Source: Clostridium sp. CAG:508
Lineage (GTDB): Bacteria; Bacillota; Clostridia; TANB77; CAG-508
Length of the DNA: 7,845 bases
Assembly (NCBI GenBank): GCA_000435755.1
Contig: FR889105.1
Coordinates: 1 to 7,845 of the forward strand
Direction: 5' to 3'
In this document: piece by piece, positions 5,836-7,845 of the stretch
Numbering within the stretch: position 1 is the stretch's first letter
Layout: the number at the start of each line of letters is the position of its first letter
The notes under the pieces: generated by a model
The model's input: the letters and a program-made list of their open reading frames with translations, nothing else
What the model was told of the DNA's origin: nothing
Database searches by the model: none
Position numbers and translations under genes: made by a program

Positions 5836-7062
5836 TTATTTATATTTTTCATTATATAATTTAACAGCTGTTTCTGGGCTGTCATTTCCTGTACGATTTT
5901 TTACTGGTGCAAACTCATCTTCTCTTTTTACTCTCATTATTGTCATGTTGTCATATCTTGTAAATGCATCAAATATAAAAGTTTCAAATTTAAATACATT
6001 TGGTGCTTCTGGCTCTATAAATTGTCTGTCTATATTTAAATAACCTGATTTTTTAAATGCTGCATGATATGGCAATTTAGCATTTGCCAAGTTTTCTAAA
6101 ACACTTCTGTTATATAAGTATGTACCTATATTAACCTCTCCATACATCAATTCTCCATTCTCATCTAGCTCTTCTGACATTTCTTTCGGTAAATCAATAT
6201 ATTCAATTATTTTAGGCTTGTCATTCATTTTGCAAAATACTCCTGCTTTTTCCTGTGGATAAGCTTTTGCTACCGATTTAGAAGCAATTACATTATTTTC
6301 TTTAATTGTTAATCCTAATAAAATTGGATCTACAAAGTTTGATAAGATATTGTCAATTCCACTTACAAAAATCCAGTCTGTTTGTTTTTGTTTTAACTCA
6401 TCTAATAGTCCTGATTTTGCAAATGCTTCGTAAATTCCACCATTTCCGTCTGCAGCTTCTTTTATTCTAACATTCTCGTCTAATATTACTCTTCCTTGAG
6501 TATCTATTAAAGGTAATTCACCTTGTTTAAAAAACTTAACTTTATCTTTTTCATACCCAAAGTAATTATTATTCTCTAAGAAACAAACTGTTTCGTCATG
6601 GTTATCTTTACTAGTCATTACATACCAAGGTATTGTAACACCATATTCTTCTTTTGCCTTTTTTAGTTTGTCTATAATTATTTCAAATATGTATTTTTTA
6701 CCATTTACAGTATCTAAGGCATATGTACCTTTTGGTCCTTTGTGTCCAAGCCTTGTTCCCTGACCACCTGCCATTGTTATAACTGCATAGTGACCTTGTT
6801 TTATAATCTCTGTTCCAATATTTGCAAGTTCTTGCTCTTGTTCTTTTGACATTTTTGCTTTATCTGTATATGGAATGTGCTCAATCTTTTTTTCTTCTAT
6901 AACTTTTTCTTGTTTTGTACTTTCATATAATTTTTGTAATTGTTCAAAATCTATACTTAATATTTGTTTTTCTAATTCTTGTTGTTGCTTTTCACTTAAA
7001 TTGTATCCTAATATATGCTCTTGATGATATTTTTTTAATATTGAAATAGCTTCTTCTTTCAT
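5836..7062 (-). CDS. UAP1/AGX-like UDP-N-acetylhexosamine pyrophosphorylase (UDPGP family)
   Basis: This 408-aa protein belongs to the UDPGP family better known from eukaryotes, which forms UDP-sugar and pyrophosphate from UTP and a sugar-1-phosphate. The start at 7062 is preferred over the in-frame ATG at 7077 because AGGTGG (7069-7074) lies between them, 6 nt before 7062. After a helical N-terminus (1-85) comes the nucleotide loop MAGGQGTRLGHKGPKG (97-112), then FFKQGELPLID (177-187), DGNGGIYEA (205-213), metal-site-type Asp237 in GIDNIL, EKAGVFC (271-277), VNIGTYLYN (310-318), and REDEFAPVKN (380-389). DGNGG is typical of UDP-GlcNAc/GalNAc pyrophosphorylases rather than UDP-glucose enzymes, so GlcNAc-1-P is the likely substrate. 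It is the first gene of an operon with the defective-looking glmU, which suggests that it supplies the uridylyl step. A UDP-glucose or relaxed UDP-sugar role remains possible. Confidence 0.85.
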   Translation of the reverse strand: MKEEAISILKKYHQEHILGYNLSEKQQQELEKQILSIDFEQLQKLYESTKQEKVIEEKKIEHIPYTDKAKMSKEQEQELANIGTEIIKQGHYAVITMAGGQGTRLGHKGPKGTYALDTVNGKKYIFEIIIDKLKKAKEEYGVTIPWYVMTSKDNHDETVCFLENNNYFGYEKDKVKFFKQGELPLIDTQGRVILDENVRIKEAADGNGGIYEAFAKSGLLDELKQKQTDWIFVSGIDNILSNFVDPILLGLTIKENNVIASKSVAKAYPQEKAGVFCKMNDKPKIIEYIDLPKEMSEELDENGELMYGEVNIGTYLYNRSVLENLANAKLPYHAAFKKSGYLNIDRQFIEPEAPNVFKFETFIFDAFTRYDNMTIMRVKREDEFAPVKNRTGNDSPETAVKLYNEKYK

Positions 7063-7114
7063 TCTATCCCACCTCATATGATATATTATTCAGTAGTTTG
7101 CTTATTTGTTTAAT

Positions 7115-7143
7115 GTTATATCACAAAACTAAAAAGTTGGCAA
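7115..7143 (-). promoter_or_regulatory. Sigma-A-type promoter of the UAP-glmU operon
   Basis: On the minus strand, TTGCCA (7138-7143), a spacer of exactly 17 nt and TATAAC (7115-7120) form a strong promoter match, with TG in the extended -10 position. A start near 7108 gives a leader of about 45 nt before ATG 7062. No riboswitch-like structure is evident in that leader. Confidence 0.7.
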
Positions 7144-7165
7144 GATGTTACATTTTTTTCATTTT

Positions 7166-7215
7166 CATAAAAAATACTTCCATTATGATAAATTATTTTA
7201 CCATGAGGAAGTATT
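7166..7215 (-). terminator. Probable intrinsic terminator after the Rpn-type gene
   Basis: Read on the minus strand, AATACTTCC (7215-7207) pairs perfectly with GGAAGTATT (7181-7173) around a 25-nt AT-rich loop, followed by a T-run over 7175-7169. It lies 44 nt past the stop of the nuclease-like gene and before the UAP promoter. The loop is long and the stem only 9 bp, so efficiency is uncertain. Confidence 0.5.
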
Positions 7216-7258
7216 CTAGAAATGTTTATTCTATCTCTTACATTCTTTATTCTTGATT

Positions 7259-7845
7259 TTATATTAATTTTTCTATTTCTTCTTTTGTTAATCCTGTAAT
7301 TTCAATAATATCTGATACGTTCATTCCCTTTTTTAGCATACTTTTTGCTATTTTCATTATTCCTTTTTCAATTCCATCATCTACACCTTTTGCATATATT
7401 GCGTGTTCGTCTCTTATTGCTTTTTCTCTTAGTTCTATTATTCTTTGCATTTTTTCGTCTTCACTTATTCTATCTAGCTTTTCTACTGCTTCTTTTAGAT
7501 TTTCGTTTTCTTTCATTTTTCGTGTCACCCTTTCACTCTCTGGGTTTTCCAAGAATATTAGCCAATCTAATAGTTGATCTTTTTCGTTTTCTCTACCCTT
7601 TATCTTTAACAATTCAATTATATCAAGCTCGAATTTATCTGTCAATATTAACTTTTTGACATTATTAGTTTCTATTATCTTCCATGTGCTATGATATTCT
7701 ACTTCTTCTAATCCTTTTATATTAAAATCTGCTATTAGTATCACTATTGTTTTTTCTAATTTATTGTAATCGTCTCCTGCTTTGATTTGTCTTGTATACA
7801 TTTTGGACCAGTAATATAACATTCTTTCAATAATATTATTCTTGT
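7259..7845 (-). CDS. Rpn-family PD-(D/E)XK nuclease/putative transposase, C-terminal part (5' truncated by window edge)
   Basis: About 194 residues are visible, and the frame is open to the right edge (KNNIIER precedes the Met at 7822), so the true start lies outside. The segment ERMLYYWSKMYTRQIKAGDDYNKLEKTIVILIADF and the later LLDWLIFLENP match the Rpn family, previously named 'PD-(D/E)XK nuclease family transposase' (RpnA-type recombination-promoting nucleases). The catalytic Asp/Glu/Lys motif of the family is N-terminal to this part, so activity cannot be judged. The C-terminus has a charged helical stretch (about residues 100-140 from Met 7822), then GVDDGIEKGIMKIAKSML and a short helix-turn-helix-like end NVSDIIEITGLTKEEIEKLI, as is common in this family. 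These genes are multicopy and variable in Clostridia, and act as mobile or domesticated elements. No terminal repeats tied to an insertion event are visible. A probable terminator follows 44 nt downstream. Confidence 0.82.
   Translation of the reverse strand, partial: KNNIIERMLYYWSKMYTRQIKAGDDYNKLEKTIVILIADFNIKGLEEVEYHSTWKIIETNNVKKLILTDKFELDIIELLKIKGRENEKDQLLDWLIFLENPESERVTRKMKENENLKEAVEKLDRISEDEKMQRIIELREKAIRDEHAIYAKGVDDGIEKGIMKIAKSMLKKGMNVSDIIEITGLTKEEIEKLI

Noticed and set aside
7063..7077. UAP-like protein start at ATG 7077
   Set aside because: The only good ribosome site (AGGTGG, 7069-7074) lies downstream of that codon and serves ATG 7062.
7173..7215. 9-bp inverted repeat as the end of a mobile element
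   Set aside because: There is no target duplication or partner end. The T-run on the minus strand after a gene end fits a terminator better.
7345..7659. Leu/Phe-rich 104-aa reading frame on the + strand
   Set aside because: It is the mirror of the Lys/Glu-rich coding region of the Rpn-type gene and has no ribosome site. Four other long opposite-strand frames (2083-2289, 2665-2916, 3643-4095, 4769-5002) were dismissed as shadows for the same reason.

Overview
The window is AT-rich (roughly 30% GC by eye). It has strong GGAGG-type ribosome binding sites, one TTG start codon and intrinsic terminators. Its proteins (clostridial-type SufB/D, DapA, DapB, the DUF421/DUF4363 pair, a four-TM 'phage holin IV' protein and an Rpn-type nuclease) suggest an uncultured low-GC Firmicute of the class Clostridia. 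This placement is inferred from protein style and composition; there is no rRNA here to confirm it.

Layout. Bases 1-476 (+) hold the C-terminal part of a SufB/SufD-family Fe-S assembly protein, closed by a hairpin terminator. A lysine/diaminopimelate block follows on the + strand: dapA (560-1444), a small HD-domain phosphohydrolase-like gene with its own extended -10 promoter (1545-2096), and dapB (2206-2943). An 18-bp hairpin lies directly before dapB, and its 3' arm could also pair with the dapB Shine-Dalgarno. dapB runs convergently into a two-gene minus-strand unit, DUF421 then DUF4363 (4010 to 2940), with stop codons overlapping. A 142-nt divergent spacer with a perfect 12-bp-arm palindrome separates this unit from a + strand small membrane protein (4153-4527). 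A bidirectional terminator then separates that gene from a convergent minus-strand operon that reads uap-like then glmU (7062 to 4564). The right edge holds the C-terminal part of an Rpn/PD-(D/E)XK nuclease gene on the minus strand.

How the genes work together. DapA and DapB catalyse consecutive steps toward diaminopimelate, used for peptidoglycan and lysine. The right-hand operon supplies UDP-GlcNAc, the other peptidoglycan precursor. Its GlmU keeps every acetyltransferase residue I could align, but its uridyltransferase domain has lost the G-x-G-T nucleotide loop and the metal-binding Asp (now Asn103). The gene immediately upstream encodes a eukaryote-type UDP-GlcNAc pyrophosphorylase (UAP1/AGX-like) with intact signature motifs. 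The natural reading is a split pathway: GlmU acetylates GlcN-1-P and the UAP-like enzyme uridylates the product. This is the most interesting observation in the window. The second is the possible RNA switch in the dapB leader.

No intergenic stretch exceeds 300 bases. I see no tRNA, rRNA, CRISPR array, insertion sequence or known riboswitch.
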